This document shows positions 1 to 9,220 of a DNA stretch of 64,000 nt, one piece after another; the first letter of the stretch is position 1, and each line of letters begins with the position of its first letter. A model generated the notes under the pieces. It was given only the letters and a program-made list of their open reading frames with translations. It was not told where the DNA came from and did no database searches. Source of the DNA: Sulfolobus sp. A20 (lineage in GTDB: Archaea > Thermoproteota > Thermoprotei_A > Sulfolobales > Sulfolobaceae); assembly GCF_001719125.1 (NCBI RefSeq), contig NZ_CP017006.1, forward strand, positions 1,798,001 through 1,862,000, in the 5' to 3' direction. The position numbers and the translations under genes were made by a program.

Positions 1-90
1 ATCTGAGAAAAAAGAATTTATTCAAATTAGGTAAAAATTATTCGACGATACGATATGAAGTTAGGTTAATAAAAGTTTATGTACATATAA

Positions 91-753
91 ATGTATATGA
101 TGGATTTAGATTCTAAAGGAAAAGGTATGCCTTTTGAATTCTATGGAGCTTACTATCCACCTATATACTCTAAGCTAAAGGCTAAAAACTTGAGAGAGCT
201 GGTAATAGGTATAAGAAACGCCGATAAGTACTCATTATTTTATCACGTTTTTCATCCCATTTTCTCCTCTCACTTAATCCCTGAAGAATACTCAAATGAT
301 TTCGCTCACTGGATAGCCGAAAACCTTGGCTATAAGGAATTGGCTGAGTTAGTCTCTGACATCCCCGGAGCAGAGCCTAGAACCGTTGAAGATATTAGAA
401 AAGATCTAATTGAAATTCTGGAGCCTAGAGCAGATGATAAAATAGCGTTATATCCCTTTGTTTTCATTTCTTGCAGACCAATAGTATATAAAACAAATTA
501 TAGCGCAAATACTTTAGCAGAATTTCTTGATTTAATACAGCAAATTCCATCTAGATCCCTAGTATGGCATTTTGTGGCAAAAAGGGTCTTAGGATATTCT
601 AAGAGAAATGATTTCTCTGAATGGATAGAAATGAATTTTGGTTTGACAGATGTAGCTGAGGCTTTGAGCAAATTAGATCCTCAAACGTACGTTAATGAAG
701 AAATTCTTAGGAAAGATATAATCAAAACGTTAGAGAGGGGGTTGTTAAAATGA
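91..753 (+). CDS. DUF5752-like protein, two tandem modules, TreT partner
   Basis: The 220-residue protein consists of two similar modules of about 100 residues. Each begins with a Phe-X-Phe strand ('PFEFYGA' near residue 14, 'PFVFIS' near 123), has a helix rich in Glu/Leu, then an 'FxxWI' segment ('DFAHWIAENLG', 'DFSEWIEMNFG'), and ends in 'RKDLIEILE' or 'RKDIIKTLE'. This matches what I remember of DUF5752, a family often found beside archaeal trehalose glycosyltransferases; its function is unknown. It overlaps the next gene by 4 bp (ATGA), so the two are probably co-translated. Start is uncertain: ATG codons lie at 91, 97 and 100, and a TATA-like stretch near 66-75 would suit a leaderless start at 97. 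Confidence 0.7.
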   Translation: MYMMDLDSKGKGMPFEFYGAYYPPIYSKLKAKNLRELVIGIRNADKYSLFYHVFHPIFSSHLIPEEYSNDFAHWIAENLGYKELAELVSDIPGAEPRTVEDIRKDLIEILEPRADDKIALYPFVFISCRPIVYKTNYSANTLAEFLDLIQQIPSRSLVWHFVAKRVLGYSKRNDFSEWIEMNFGLTDVAEALSKLDPQTYVNEEILRKDIIKTLERGLLK

Positions 754-1955
754 TAGAAAAATATGAGAAATTTATAGGGGAACACGAGCTGGATGCAATA
801 TTCAGAATTGCTGAAAAAATAAAGGATTTGTCTATTTTACACGTGAACTCAACAAAGGCAGGAGGAGGAGTTGCTGAAATATTGAACAGAATGGTTCCAT
901 TGATGAAGGAATTAGGGCTCAATGTAGATTGGAAGGTAATTAAGGGGGATAGCGATTTTTTTAATGTTACGAAATCTTTTCACAACGCACTACAAAACGG
1001 CGTAGGTAATATAACAGAGGATTACTTTAAAATATATGATAAATGGCAAGAGGCTAACCTATCTGAGGTACCAATGGATTACGATATAATGTTTATACAT
1101 GATCCTCAACCAGCTGGACTTGTAAGATTTAAGAAAGGCAATAGCAAATGGATTTGGAGATGTCATATTGATATTTCAAACCCTTATCAGCCTGTGTGGA
1201 ATTTTTTGAAAAAATATATTTCCCAATATGATAGCGCGATCATATCAGTACCGTCATTCGGAAGAGATGATCTAGAAATTCCTCAGTTCATAATTCCTCC
1301 TTCAATAGATCCCTTGAGTATTAAAAATAGGCCTATTCCGGATACTACAATATTAAGGATATTACATAAGTTTGATTTGTCTGAGGAAAAACCTTTAGTT
1401 ACGCAAGTATCTAGATTTGATTACGCTAAAGATCCTTTAGGTGTCATTCAAGCGTATAAAATGGCAAAGAGACATGTGGATATTCAATTATTATATGTTG
1501 GAAGTCCAGCTACTGATGATCCTGAAGGTGAAAAAGTATATAATGAAGTTGTTAAAGCCTCACAAGGTGATAAGGACATTCATTTATTATTGTTACCACC
1601 CTATAGTGATTTAGAAATAAACGCCTTTCAAAGAGCTTCAACGGTGGTAATGCAAAAGTCAATAAAGGAGGGTTTTGGATTGACTGTTAGTGAAGCCATG
1701 TGGAAAAAGAAGCCTGTCATAGGAGGAAACACTGGGGGAATACCATTACAAGTCATTAATGGGATTACTGGATTCTTGGTAAACAGCCCACAAGGTGCTT
1801 CGCATTATATTATCTATCTTATAAGAAACAAAAAAGTTAGAGAGGAAATAGGGAGGAGAGCTAAGGAACATGTGAGAAGAAACTTCTTGATTACTAGAGA
1901 GCTGAGAGATTATTTAATGACAATATCATATGTGGCAAATAAATTCTCGGAATGA
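750..1955 (+). CDS. treT: Trehalose glycosyltransferring synthase (GT4)
   Basis: A 401-residue family 4 glycosyltransferase. The N-terminal segment 'LHVNSTKAGGGVAEIL' (near residue 29) is the nucleotide-sugar loop typical of TreT, and 'KEGFGLTVSEAMW' near residue 305 is the GT4 E-x7-E type donor motif, followed by 'GGNTGGIP'. TreT enzymes join NDP-glucose and glucose to give trehalose, reversibly, in the cytoplasm; trehalose is a known compatible solute in Sulfolobales. Length fits the family. It starts inside the stop of the DUF5752 gene, so it is the second gene of a two-gene operon. Substrate assignment rests on family resemblance only. Confidence 0.85.
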   Translation: MIEKYEKFIGEHELDAIFRIAEKIKDLSILHVNSTKAGGGVAEILNRMVPLMKELGLNVDWKVIKGDSDFFNVTKSFHNALQNGVGNITEDYFKIYDKWQEANLSEVPMDYDIMFIHDPQPAGLVRFKKGNSKWIWRCHIDISNPYQPVWNFLKKYISQYDSAIISVPSFGRDDLEIPQFIIPPSIDPLSIKNRPIPDTTILRILHKFDLSEEKPLVTQVSRFDYAKDPLGVIQAYKMAKRHVDIQLLYVGSPATDDPEGEKVYNEVVKASQGDKDIHLLLLPPYSDLEINAFQRASTVVMQKSIKEGFGLTVSEAMWKKKPVIGGNTGGIPLQVINGITGFLVNSPQGASHYIIYLIRNKKVREEIGRRAKEHVRRNFLITRELRDYLMTISYVANKFSE

Positions 1956-1991
1956 TTTTTCTACAAATATTATCAGATGGATGCAAAAATG

Positions 1992-2003
1992 CTTATAAAT
2001 ATT
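1992..2003 (+). promoter_or_regulatory. TATA box deciding a leaderless GTG start
   Basis: TTATAAATATTT lies just after the treT stop and is centred 24 bp before the GTG at 2021. This spacing is typical for archaeal leaderless transcripts and argues for a new transcription unit here rather than read-through from treT. Confidence 0.6.
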
Positions 2004-2020
2004 TAAGTATATGTTATCTA

Positions 2021-3088
2021 GTGAAAAAATCAGAGTCGACGAAGCTAACGCCAATCAGTGAGATACTTAGAGATAGAGCCAATTTGTTAATCAGCCTGTA
2101 CCAACTAAAGGATGAAAAGGAGTTCTACGATAATGTGTTTAATAATATTATCAATATGATACAAAGGGATAACTATCTAATTGGAATTGATGCGTGCTTT
2201 CTCATACCTTATATTTTGATTAATAACAATTTTACGTTCGTTCATACATCACAAATCTCAAAATTTGAATTTGATAGTTATGAGGAAATAATTGAATCAA
2301 TAATAAAGAAGTATTTCTCCTTTTTAAACACGCATCATTTAAGACATTTAATAGAATACTTTTTCCCATACTTACAATCTAATTTTGAAGTTGTTCGAAA
2401 TGGTAAAACAATAAGTTACAAGATAAGGATAGATAATAATATAGATAAAAATGTGATTAAATATTCATTCAAAATGATCGATCTGTTTATAGAGATCCTC
2501 AACTTAGGTAAAATCGTATATGAAGATAATTTTGTAAAAATAGAAGCACAAGTTCAAGAAATTATAGACTTCTCTAAGCATAATCAACACGGTGTGAGAA
2601 TAAGCGATAAAACAATTTTTAAAAGAGATGATATAGTGAAAAAGTTTATGTTAAACATAAATAACCCAAAATCCATAAACAATATTATATTATATCAAGC
2701 TTTAAATATATTTGAGATATTGTATAAAAAAAATCTATTTTTCTATGATGTATTATATAGGCTAAGCGAAATATATGATCTATTTGTGGAATTAAGAAAA
2801 ACCAGTCATATTCTCGCTCCTAGAACTAGCACTCACCCGGAAATCAACTATCGAGCATTAGATATAGAAATTATGAAGAGAAACATAGAATTATTAATAT
2901 ATCTAATTGATCAGAAATTAAAGTTAATACGAATAAATCCTAAAGAATTAATTATATATCCTGTTGGTAGTGAAAATTCACAATATATCCTAAACTTTCT
3001 ACATTTTATTTTTGGAGAGTCTGCAAAAATCGAATCCAATAATAACTTTGTTAGATTAAGGATTGATACAGAGATATTTTTACAATAG
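2021..3088 (+). CDS. Hypothetical protein, helical
   Basis: I do not recognise this 355-residue protein. It is rich in Ile, Asn and Lys, mostly helical by composition, with no signal peptide or membrane segment. Near residue 255 a stretch reads 'LRKTSHILAPRTSTH', followed by a long charged helix 'EIMKRNIELLIYLI'. An Arg-x3-His pair before a final helix loosely recalls HEPN nucleases, but the spacing is not the canonical R-x4-6-H, so I do not call it. An ATG at 1952 is in frame, but the TATA box at 1992-2003 makes the GTG at 2021 the better start. Lower-GC than treT; possibly acquired. Confidence 0.55.
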   Translation: MKKSESTKLTPISEILRDRANLLISLYQLKDEKEFYDNVFNNIINMIQRDNYLIGIDACFLIPYILINNNFTFVHTSQISKFEFDSYEEIIESIIKKYFSFLNTHHLRHLIEYFFPYLQSNFEVVRNGKTISYKIRIDNNIDKNVIKYSFKMIDLFIEILNLGKIVYEDNFVKIEAQVQEIIDFSKHNQHGVRISDKTIFKRDDIVKKFMLNINNPKSINNIILYQALNIFEILYKKNLFFYDVLYRLSEIYDLFVELRKTSHILAPRTSTHPEINYRALDIEIMKRNIELLIYLIDQKLKLIRINPKELIIYPVGSENSQYILNFLHFIFGESAKIESNNNFVRLRIDTEIFLQ

Positions 3089-3444
3089 ATATCTAAAACT
3101 AGCTAAAAGTATGCTCATATAAGCGTGTACCCTTAAGCTTAATAGCTGTACAAGATATTTAGCATTCAAGGAAAAAACTTAGATATATTTAAGTTATAAC
3201 ATGCGTGGTTACGGTAAAATTACATTTATGAACTAGAAGAAACTACGTATAATCTTTTGATATCCTAACACTAAACTAACATAATATAAAGTTAAAGCAT
3301 TATCAATATTAATTGAGGCTTAAGTAGAAATACTATATAATATAGGGTAACCTCAAACTATTGATTATCGAATGAGGATAATACTAAACATAGAAAAGTC
3401 TTAATGAAAAATTTTATAATATGTAAATTAAACGAAAGTCCTAT
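3089..3444. other. 356-bp intergenic gap
   Basis: No gene seen. A short inverted repeat (ATTATC, 7-nt spacer, GATAAT) sits near 3365-3384. A TATA-like TTTTATAAT at 3413-3421 precedes the next start by about 27 bp and is its likely promoter. Confidence 0.4.
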
Positions 3445-4065
3445 ATGAGTTCTCCTTCAGAAACTTCCTCGCATAGCTGGAGGATTGGAAACAAAATATG
3501 GGAGGATCTGGACAGGATATGCACGAAACTGAATATGAAGAAGTCTTATCGTTGCACAGATAAAATAATTGAAAGCGCGATAAAATTAATCGACAGTAAT
3601 TTAGATATTATAGATTTAAACTTCAAAGAGTCGATAATTGGATTAACATATCTTATTAACTCAAATTTTTTTAATGATCTAATAATTTTTTTAATGAAAA
3701 ATAATGATAAAATAATGATAAAACTCCTTTCCGATAAGATCATATCTTACATAAACAGTAGCCTAGGAGAGTTGGATATTATTGTTGAGAGTGAGAGCGA
3801 AAAATGTAAATCGCTGAAAAGAATATTAGGCAGTATTATCATTTCATTATCTAGTTTATTTGGTAGTGAATTGAAATTAAGAGTATTAGGGAGAGAAGAA
3901 GATATTAGAAGTATTGAGATATTTTCACCAACAAATAACGTCACCTTGCTTTCGTATTTGAATGATATGATACAAAGATTTTCAGAAAACTATGTTGATA
4001 TCATAAGACTGAGTGATCGATGTGATAAATCTCAAATATGTATTTCTTTTTCTCTGTGTAGTTGA
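3445..4065 (+). CDS. Hypothetical protein
   Basis: Unrecognised 206-residue soluble protein. The first 55 residues ('WEDLDRICTKLNMKKSY...') could be a small helical DNA- or protein-binding head, followed by hydrophobic helices with many Ile, Leu and Ser, and a Cys-containing tail ('RCDKSQICISFSLC'). No catalytic motif is apparent. It has its own TATA box near 3413-3421, consistent with a leaderless ATG at 3445. It is convergent with the Csx1-like gene 43 bp away. Very AT-rich codon use, like the gene before it, suggests that the 2.0-5.4 kb block is an accessory insertion. Confidence 0.5.
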   Translation: MSSPSETSSHSWRIGNKIWEDLDRICTKLNMKKSYRCTDKIIESAIKLIDSNLDIIDLNFKESIIGLTYLINSNFFNDLIIFLMKNNDKIMIKLLSDKIISYINSSLGELDIIVESESEKCKSLKRILGSIIISLSSLFGSELKLRVLGREEDIRSIEIFSPTNNVTLLSYLNDMIQRFSENYVDIIRLSDRCDKSQICISFSLCS

Positions 4066-4107
4066 TCTTTTTATGCATTTAAGAAGATCGCTAATAAATC
4101 TCTCCAA

Positions 4108-5361
4108 TTACTCATTGAGAAAATCCCTTATTTTTCCCATAATCTTATCTATGCATTCAGAGGAATAATAGATAGTAATTTTATCTTCTATATTTATGAT
4201 AGTTGAGTTTGGATCTAAGCCTAATCCATTTAAGTTTACCTCATCACTACAATCCTTTTTATGCCTTCTTATCAAATCAAGTATATTTTCTTTTTCTCTA
4301 GCAATTTCACCGACTGTTAATCTAAGTAAAGAGGATATTGAACTAAGACTATACTCGCCACTTATTTTTACATTTTTTAAAAGATAATTAATAGAAGCTA
4401 ATAAATCGTCTAATATCTCATTACCGATTCTTCTGCAAGGCAATGGTGAGATAGTTAGAATATTCCTTAAGTTCTCTATGGAATAGGGGTTCTTAGCCCT
4501 ATATCTATTAATTAAATGTACGCCCAATACGTAGTACGTAGCCCCCTCGAGCAACTCAACATCAAAATAAATTTTTCCATCCTTAATCTGCATATTACTC
4601 ATTAGAAACTTTTCAAACTCTTCTTCACTCATTAGATCTTTTACATCTTCTATCGAGTGAAGGGCTAGAAGCGGAAAGCAATTAGTAATACTAAAGGCGA
4701 ATTTCTTTATCTCAGACCTTCCCATTATTTGAGGCAGTTTAACTTGTTTCTCTGTTCTAAATATTTTTAGTTCCCGCAACAAATATTGAAATAGACTAAC
4801 GCTATTAACATCTTTAACAAAATGTGAAATAGTCTGTATTTCTCCTGTGTCTTTAGAAGAGATTATTCCAAAATACATTTTTTCAGAATACGTAAGTAAA
4901 ATATCATTCATAGCAACCTCTAGGCTTTGCTGAACCAGGGAGGAAAAAGCTGATTCTGCATGAGAAATATCAAGCAAAATTAAATTTGGTAGGGTTTCTC
5001 TTAAGGTCTTGTAAATACTAACATAACTAAAGAATAGTGAGGTACCCAAATTTACCGTATCCTCAAATGGTATTACATCTATTTTTTCTATCTCTTGATC
5101 TCTAAATAAAGAATATAGTTTATTTAATAATTCTTCATAGGTGTTAAAGGTGATATTCTGCTTATCTCTCAGTTTTGAGGGAATTAAAACTAAAACTTTA
5201 ACATCGTGTTTATCCTGCTTTAAATATGTTTTTTCAGCTAGAAATGAATATTTAGATTCAATCTCGACGGGAGATCTTCCCCAATTAATTATATCTAATG
5301 GGATATATTTTTCAACCCTTTGGGAAAGATCCGTTAAAGGTGCTATGATTAATATTTTCAT
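4108..5361 (-). CDS. Csx1-like CARF domain protein with degenerate HEPN motif
   Basis: The 417-residue protein has the outline of the Csx1/Cas_DxTHG family, whose members sense cyclic oligoadenylate through an N-terminal CARF domain and cut RNA with a C-terminal HEPN domain during type III CRISPR immunity. Here 'VKVLVLIPSKL' (near residue 54) and 'NLILLDISHAESAF' (near 126) match the CARF strand and the D-x-T-H-G motif in altered form (D-I-S-H-A). In the last 60 residues, where the R-x4-H pair of HEPN should lie, I read 'DLIRRHKKDC', so the catalytic pair looks lost or moved. No cas gene or CRISPR array is in the window. It could act as a sensor or ring nuclease, or in another defence role. 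Confidence 0.5.
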   Translation of the reverse strand: MKILIIAPLTDLSQRVEKYIPLDIINWGRSPVEIESKYSFLAEKTYLKQDKHDVKVLVLIPSKLRDKQNITFNTYEELLNKLYSLFRDQEIEKIDVIPFEDTVNLGTSLFFSYVSIYKTLRETLPNLILLDISHAESAFSSLVQQSLEVAMNDILLTYSEKMYFGIISSKDTGEIQTISHFVKDVNSVSLFQYLLRELKIFRTEKQVKLPQIMGRSEIKKFAFSITNCFPLLALHSIEDVKDLMSEEEFEKFLMSNMQIKDGKIYFDVELLEGATYYVLGVHLINRYRAKNPYSIENLRNILTISPLPCRRIGNEILDDLLASINYLLKNVKISGEYSLSSISSLLRLTVGEIAREKENILDLIRRHKKDCSDEVNLNGLGLDPNSTIINIEDKITIYYSSECIDKIMGKIRDFLNE

Positions 5362-5467
5362 TTACTATTGTATTCATTATAATTTTTAAAGCTATTCTTG
5401 AATCTTTTTTAAAAGGCAAAGCATAGGTAAGAAACATATAAAAACCAAGGCTTAGTTATTAGTTAGT

Positions 5468-6373
5468 ATGAGGAGATGGACTGCCGGATTATTAACATTA
5501 TTTATTATATTAGTAATAGCCATATCCGTAGTCTTCGTTTTATCTAATATTTTACACTTAATTACACTAAGTATCTCACTAATTATATATGCTATTCTAA
5601 TATTGACAACTGGAATAGTGTTAACGAGCTTAATTTCGGATTTTATCAAATCACAGAAGTTATCTAGGCTTCTTGGAGCTACAGTAAGTGAAGGTTTATC
5701 TCTAATGATAAGAGTAATAGGATATACAATCTCTATTATTGCAGTTTTATCATTATTTAAAATAGGCATTACGAGTATACTATTCGGTAGCACTGCTATT
5801 GGTCTCATTTTAGGATTAGCATCACAAGACGTGCTATCTAATATATTTGGAGGCATAGTACTTTTCATAAGTAAACCGTTCGGAGTAGGAGATAGAATAA
5901 CTTTTACCACTTGGCAATATGGATTGATAGCTCCAACTTTTCCTCCTAAGTATTTTAATAATGATTTCTTAATTCCTGGGTATACTGGCGTAGTCAAAGA
6001 TATTTCTTTAATGTGGACTACCATACTGACAGATGATAATATTATCATGAAAATTCCTAACAGCATTATGATACAAGCTGCAGTTCTTGTTCATGACGAA
6101 GACTATAGAAGAGTAAGAACTAGATTTGAGGTCAGTAAAGATATCGACCCAGATCTTTTTATAACCAAAGTAAAGTCTGAATTATCAGAATTAGACATAT
6201 TTGTCGGAGAACCCGTAGTAAGGGTTATTGAAACAACCTTAAGTACTTACGTAATCGTAGTTGATGCATTAGCTAAGGGACAATATGAAGAGCCAATAAG
6301 AGATCAAGTGCTTAGGAAATTAATAAATATTCAGAAACAATTATTAGAGAAGACTAAAGCCGTAAATACTTAG
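5468..6373 (+). CDS. MscS family mechanosensitive channel
   Basis: A 301-residue membrane protein. Three hydrophobic helices span roughly residues 6-30, 35-55 and 75-100. They are followed by the Gly/Ala-rich pore segment 'LGLASQDVLSNIFGGI' (near residue 116) and the 'KPFGVGDRI' turn that opens the MscS beta domain. The family lets ions and small solutes out on osmotic downshock. Between the beta strands sits an extra insert (about residues 146-165) not usual in MscS. A TATA-like box (5435-5444) about 28 bp before the ATG suggests a leaderless start. The ABC1 kinase follows after 17 bp, probably in the same transcript. Confidence 0.85.
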   Translation: MRRWTAGLLTLFIILVIAISVVFVLSNILHLITLSISLIIYAILILTTGIVLTSLISDFIKSQKLSRLLGATVSEGLSLMIRVIGYTISIIAVLSLFKIGITSILFGSTAIGLILGLASQDVLSNIFGGIVLFISKPFGVGDRITFTTWQYGLIAPTFPPKYFNNDFLIPGYTGVVKDISLMWTTILTDDNIIMKIPNSIMIQAAVLVHDEDYRRVRTRFEVSKDIDPDLFITKVKSELSELDIFVGEPVVRVIETTLSTYVIVVDALAKGQYEEPIRDQVLRKLINIQKQLLEKTKAVNT

Positions 6374-6390
6374 GAAAGTTTAGTATATAT

Positions 6391-7869
6391 GTGATAAGGA
6401 GATTACTAAAAGTATTCTTTAAACTAGCCCCTAGGATATTAGCTTACAGAAGATTTAGACAAATGATCTTAGAGGACAAATCAATAGATGAAAGAGAAGT
6501 TAGTCAAGAAGCTAAGAAGTTTGTAGATACTTTGATAGAGCTAGGTCCAACATTTATAAAATTCGGTCAAATCTTATCTGTAAGACCAGATATAATGCCT
6601 GAAACTTACATAAAAGAGTTATCTAGGCTTCAAGACGAGGTACCACCAGCACCATTTAACGATGTAAAGGAAATTCTAAAGGAGGATTTAGGTGATGAAA
6701 TAAGCATTGTTAGTGAGGAACCCATCTCCTCTGCTTCATTAGGACAAGTGTACTTAGGAGAGTATAAAGGTAAAAAGGTAGCTATAAAGGTAAATAGACC
6801 TAGGATAAAAGAAATAGTAAGTGAAGATATAGAAGTTATGAAGAGATTATTTCCTTTACTTAAACTAGTTTTTGATGAAGGTTTCTTAGAAATAATAAAG
6901 GTTTTCATGGACGAATTCTCTAAAAGAATATTTGAGGAAATGGATTATACTAGAGAGGCGTTTTATTTAAATAAGATAAGAGAAGAACTGTCTGATTACC
7001 CATCCTTGAGAATTCCTAACGTTATCAAAGCTACTAAAAGAGTTCTAGTGATGGAGTATATAAAAGGGTATAAAGTAACTAGTGACACTGCCAGAAAAAT
7101 AATTAATGAGAATATTCTAGCTTATAGGGTTTTCAGATTATTCATGTACATGCTATTGAATAAGGAGTACTTCCATGCAGACCCTCATCCCGGTAATATT
7201 GCAGTGGACGATGAGGGAAATATAATCTTATATGACTTCGGAATGAGTGGTAGAATTGATGAAAAAACTCGGACCTTATTGTTAAGAGCGTATGTAGCAA
7301 TGGTAAGAATGGATGCTGAAGCTTTGGTCAGAGTATTAGATGAATTAGGAGCAATACAACCATTTGCCGATAGGAGAGTGCTAACTATGGGATTAAAATT
7401 ATTTATGCAGTCCATGCAAGGTATAGAAATAAGTGAGCTAGAGTTACAAGATTTTGTACAACTAGCAGATCAAGTTTTCTTCAAATTTCCCTTAAGAATG
7501 CCGTCCAGGTTAGTCTTACCATTTAGAATGATAAATGTTTTAGAAGGCACTTGTAGGGAAATAGATAGTAATTTTGATTTCGTAAAATCATCCATAACTT
7601 TTCTAGAAGAGGAAGGATATACTACGAAAGTTGTAATTGAGCAAGCGAGAGAGTTATTAAATGGACTAATTAATAGGTTTAGGAACTTTCTTCTATCGTA
7701 TCCACAATATCAAACAGAAATTACACAAACAAGGAAGAAAAATTCAATAACTGATTATTTACCACAAATCATAATAATTGTATCGATAATAGTTTATATC
7801 CTAACCAAAAATATCATACTAACCTTACTTATAATCGTATTAGCTATCTCCATTTATGGTAAAAAGTAG
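6391..7869 (+). CDS. ABC1/UbiB-type atypical protein kinase, membrane-anchored
   Basis: A 492-residue member of the ABC1/AarF/UbiB family. Diagnostic parts are the KxGQ region 'FIKFGQILSVRPDIMP' (near residue 53), the Ala-rich nucleotide loop 'SSASLGQVYLG', the lysine 'VAIKVNRP', 'VLVMEYIKGY', the catalytic 'HADPHPGNI' (near residue 261) and the metal motif 'YDFGMSG' (near 280). Two hydrophobic helices at the C-terminus (about 455-490) anchor it in the membrane. Relatives support quinone synthesis or lipid homeostasis; the substrate in archaea is unknown. The start is GTG. It lies 17 bp behind the MscS gene and is convergent with hsp20 (11 bp gap). Confidence 0.88.
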   Translation: MIRRLLKVFFKLAPRILAYRRFRQMILEDKSIDEREVSQEAKKFVDTLIELGPTFIKFGQILSVRPDIMPETYIKELSRLQDEVPPAPFNDVKEILKEDLGDEISIVSEEPISSASLGQVYLGEYKGKKVAIKVNRPRIKEIVSEDIEVMKRLFPLLKLVFDEGFLEIIKVFMDEFSKRIFEEMDYTREAFYLNKIREELSDYPSLRIPNVIKATKRVLVMEYIKGYKVTSDTARKIINENILAYRVFRLFMYMLLNKEYFHADPHPGNIAVDDEGNIILYDFGMSGRIDEKTRTLLLRAYVAMVRMDAEALVRVLDELGAIQPFADRRVLTMGLKLFMQSMQGIEISELELQDFVQLADQVFFKFPLRMPSRLVLPFRMINVLEGTCREIDSNFDFVKSSITFLEEEGYTTKVVIEQARELLNGLINRFRNFLLSYPQYQTEITQTRKKNSITDYLPQIIIIVSIIVYILTKNIILTLLIIVLAISIYGKK

Positions 7870-7880
7870 GTTTAAAAAAA

Positions 7881-8252
7881 TTACTCTATTTTGACTGAAA
7901 CAGCCCCCTCTATAGGTACTCTGATAGTTAATACACCATTATCATATTTAGCAGAAACTTGAGCATCCTTCTTAACTTTAGCCGGTAAGTTAATTCGCCT
8001 ATAAATTTTAAGAGGTCTTTGTGTTACGTACTTAGTCCCAATATACTGAATATCTCTAGTCGCAGATATAGTTAGAACATTATCTGCCGTTAGTCTTACA
8101 TTAATCTTATCCTTGCTAAAGCCTGCTAAATCAGCTATAATAACTAGCTCTCCTCCTTCCTCATAAATATCAATAGGCGGTGCCACTGACTCATAAAACT
8201 CTCTACTTAATTCATTTAATTTTCTACCTATCTCTCTCATAATTACGTCCAT
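7881..8252 (-). CDS. hsp20: Small heat shock protein, Hsp20 family
   Basis: A 123-residue alpha-crystallin protein. The domain runs from about residue 27 ('PIDIYEEGGELVIIADLAG') to 'NGVLTIRVP', and the C-terminal 'VSVKIE' supplies the I/V-x-I/V motif that docks neighbouring dimers. It forms a large cytoplasmic oligomer holding unfolding proteins for refolding. Sequence and length match what I recall of Hsp14.1 from S. solfataricus. A TTG codon at 8255 is in frame, but the ATG at 8252 is preceded by GGTGAT 8 bases away, a good Shine-Dalgarno match, so I start there. The upstream 290 bp are gene-free and likely hold the heat-regulated promoter. Confidence 0.92.
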   Translation of the reverse strand: MDVIMREIGRKLNELSREFYESVAPPIDIYEEGGELVIIADLAGFSKDKINVRLTADNVLTISATRDIQYIGTKYVTQRPLKIYRRINLPAKVKKDAQVSAKYDNGVLTIRVPIEGAVSVKIE

Positions 8253-8544
8253 CAAAAATTATCACCTTCTCCTCCATTGCCATAAAGCCCTTAATAGCCT
8301 ATAAATCATATACCATCTTATTAGTCTTCTCATATTCTTCTATTTCCTGCAATTCATTATAAAGGTTTTCTTATAAAATTTACAGCTCTAGTTAGCTTCT
8401 ACAGTAATTTTTATGGAACAATATTTAATATATAAATTTTATGATAAACTTTACATAATATATTGAACAGAAAAGACATCTTGACATTTTAACGAAATTA
8501 TATTGAATGGAAAAATTTATTAGTAATTCTACAATAATATACCC

Positions 8545-9039
8545 ATGCAAAAGATATATACAGGTAGATCCATAAATATACCTTTATTAGTACAAGAAAT
8601 AAATAATTTACTACTAAGCGAAGGATGGGAGTCATCCATGATGCAAAATCCAATGCCTCCGATGATGCCTGGAATGACATACTATGACTATACCATAAGA
8701 GCAATGAAAAAAGGACATCTCCACCATGTCGAAAATATTATTATCAGAGTAACAGGACAACCCACTGACTTTAAGATAATTGTTGAGGAAGAGCACATTG
8801 GTCCTCTAGGCAGAGAGTTAATAAACCACAAATTATTCACTAATATAGACAAGCAAATCAATGATGGACTATTTGACATGCCAGTTTATTACCAACAAAC
8901 TCCCCAACAAGCATCAATACCACAACAAACTTCAATACCACAACAACCTATGACCCAAGGATTAAGATGTCCTTCGTGCGGAGTACTTAATCCCCCAACT
9001 GCTAAATTCTGTTCAAATTGTGGGTATAAACTCAGTTAG
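8545..9039 (+). CDS. Zinc-ribbon protein with Gln/Pro linker
   Basis: A 164-residue protein in three parts: an N-terminal alpha/beta domain (1-115, 'IIIRVTGQPTDFKIIVEEE'), a low-complexity linker with 'SIPQQ' repeated three times (about 122-139), and a C-terminal zinc ribbon with 'CPSCG' and 'CSNCG' separated by 14 residues. A Met/Pro run 'PMPPMMPGM' near 38-46 is unusual. The family is unrecognised; the ribbon suggests binding of nucleic acid or protein. A TATA-like AAAATTTATT at 8513-8522 precedes the ATG by about 27 bp, so it is probably leaderless and monocistronic. Confidence 0.7.
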   Translation: MQKIYTGRSINIPLLVQEINNLLLSEGWESSMMQNPMPPMMPGMTYYDYTIRAMKKGHLHHVENIIIRVTGQPTDFKIIVEEEHIGPLGRELINHKLFTNIDKQINDGLFDMPVYYQQTPQQASIPQQTSIPQQPMTQGLRCPSCGVLNPPTAKFCSNCGYKLS

Positions 9040-9042
9040 AAT

Positions 9043-9073
9043 GGCTCGGGATCATCATCTATCAAGCCGAGCC
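9043..9073 (+). terminator. GC-rich hairpin after the zinc-ribbon gene
   Basis: GGCTCGG and CCGAGCC form a perfect 7-bp stem with a 17-nt loop, starting 4 bp after the stop codon. In this AT-rich DNA it stands out. No U-tract follows, so it may be an RNA-stabilising hairpin rather than a terminator. Confidence 0.4.
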
Positions 9074-9220
9074 CTTATCAGCACCCAATATATTAATCCT
9101 GCTGAGAAAATATTAAGTTTTTTATTTCTGCTCTAATGTATAGTTTGTACATTCTAATCCTACGCTCTAGAGCTCTAATTATGTCATTTCAGCACTTCCA
9201 AGGACGAGTATTATAAAAAA

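Noticed and set aside
1952-2020. Upstream ATG start of the gene after treT (4-bp overlap with treT)
   Set aside because: A clear TATA box lies inside this extension at the right distance for the GTG at 2021, and the extension looks unlike a protein N-terminus.
3365-3384. Inverted repeat as an operator for the 3445 gene
   Set aside because: A 6-bp arm with 7-nt spacer is common in AT-rich DNA and lies ~60 bp upstream of the start without a second copy.
5452-6066. 204-codon minus-strand frame
   Set aside because: Antisense of the clear MscS gene; its residues show no fold or family.
9032-9058. C box/D box-like pair on the minus strand at the end of the zinc-ribbon gene
   Set aside because: ATGATGA and CTGA are only 27 nt apart in total with no C' and D', too short for a C/D sRNA; the GC-rich hairpin explains the sequence better.
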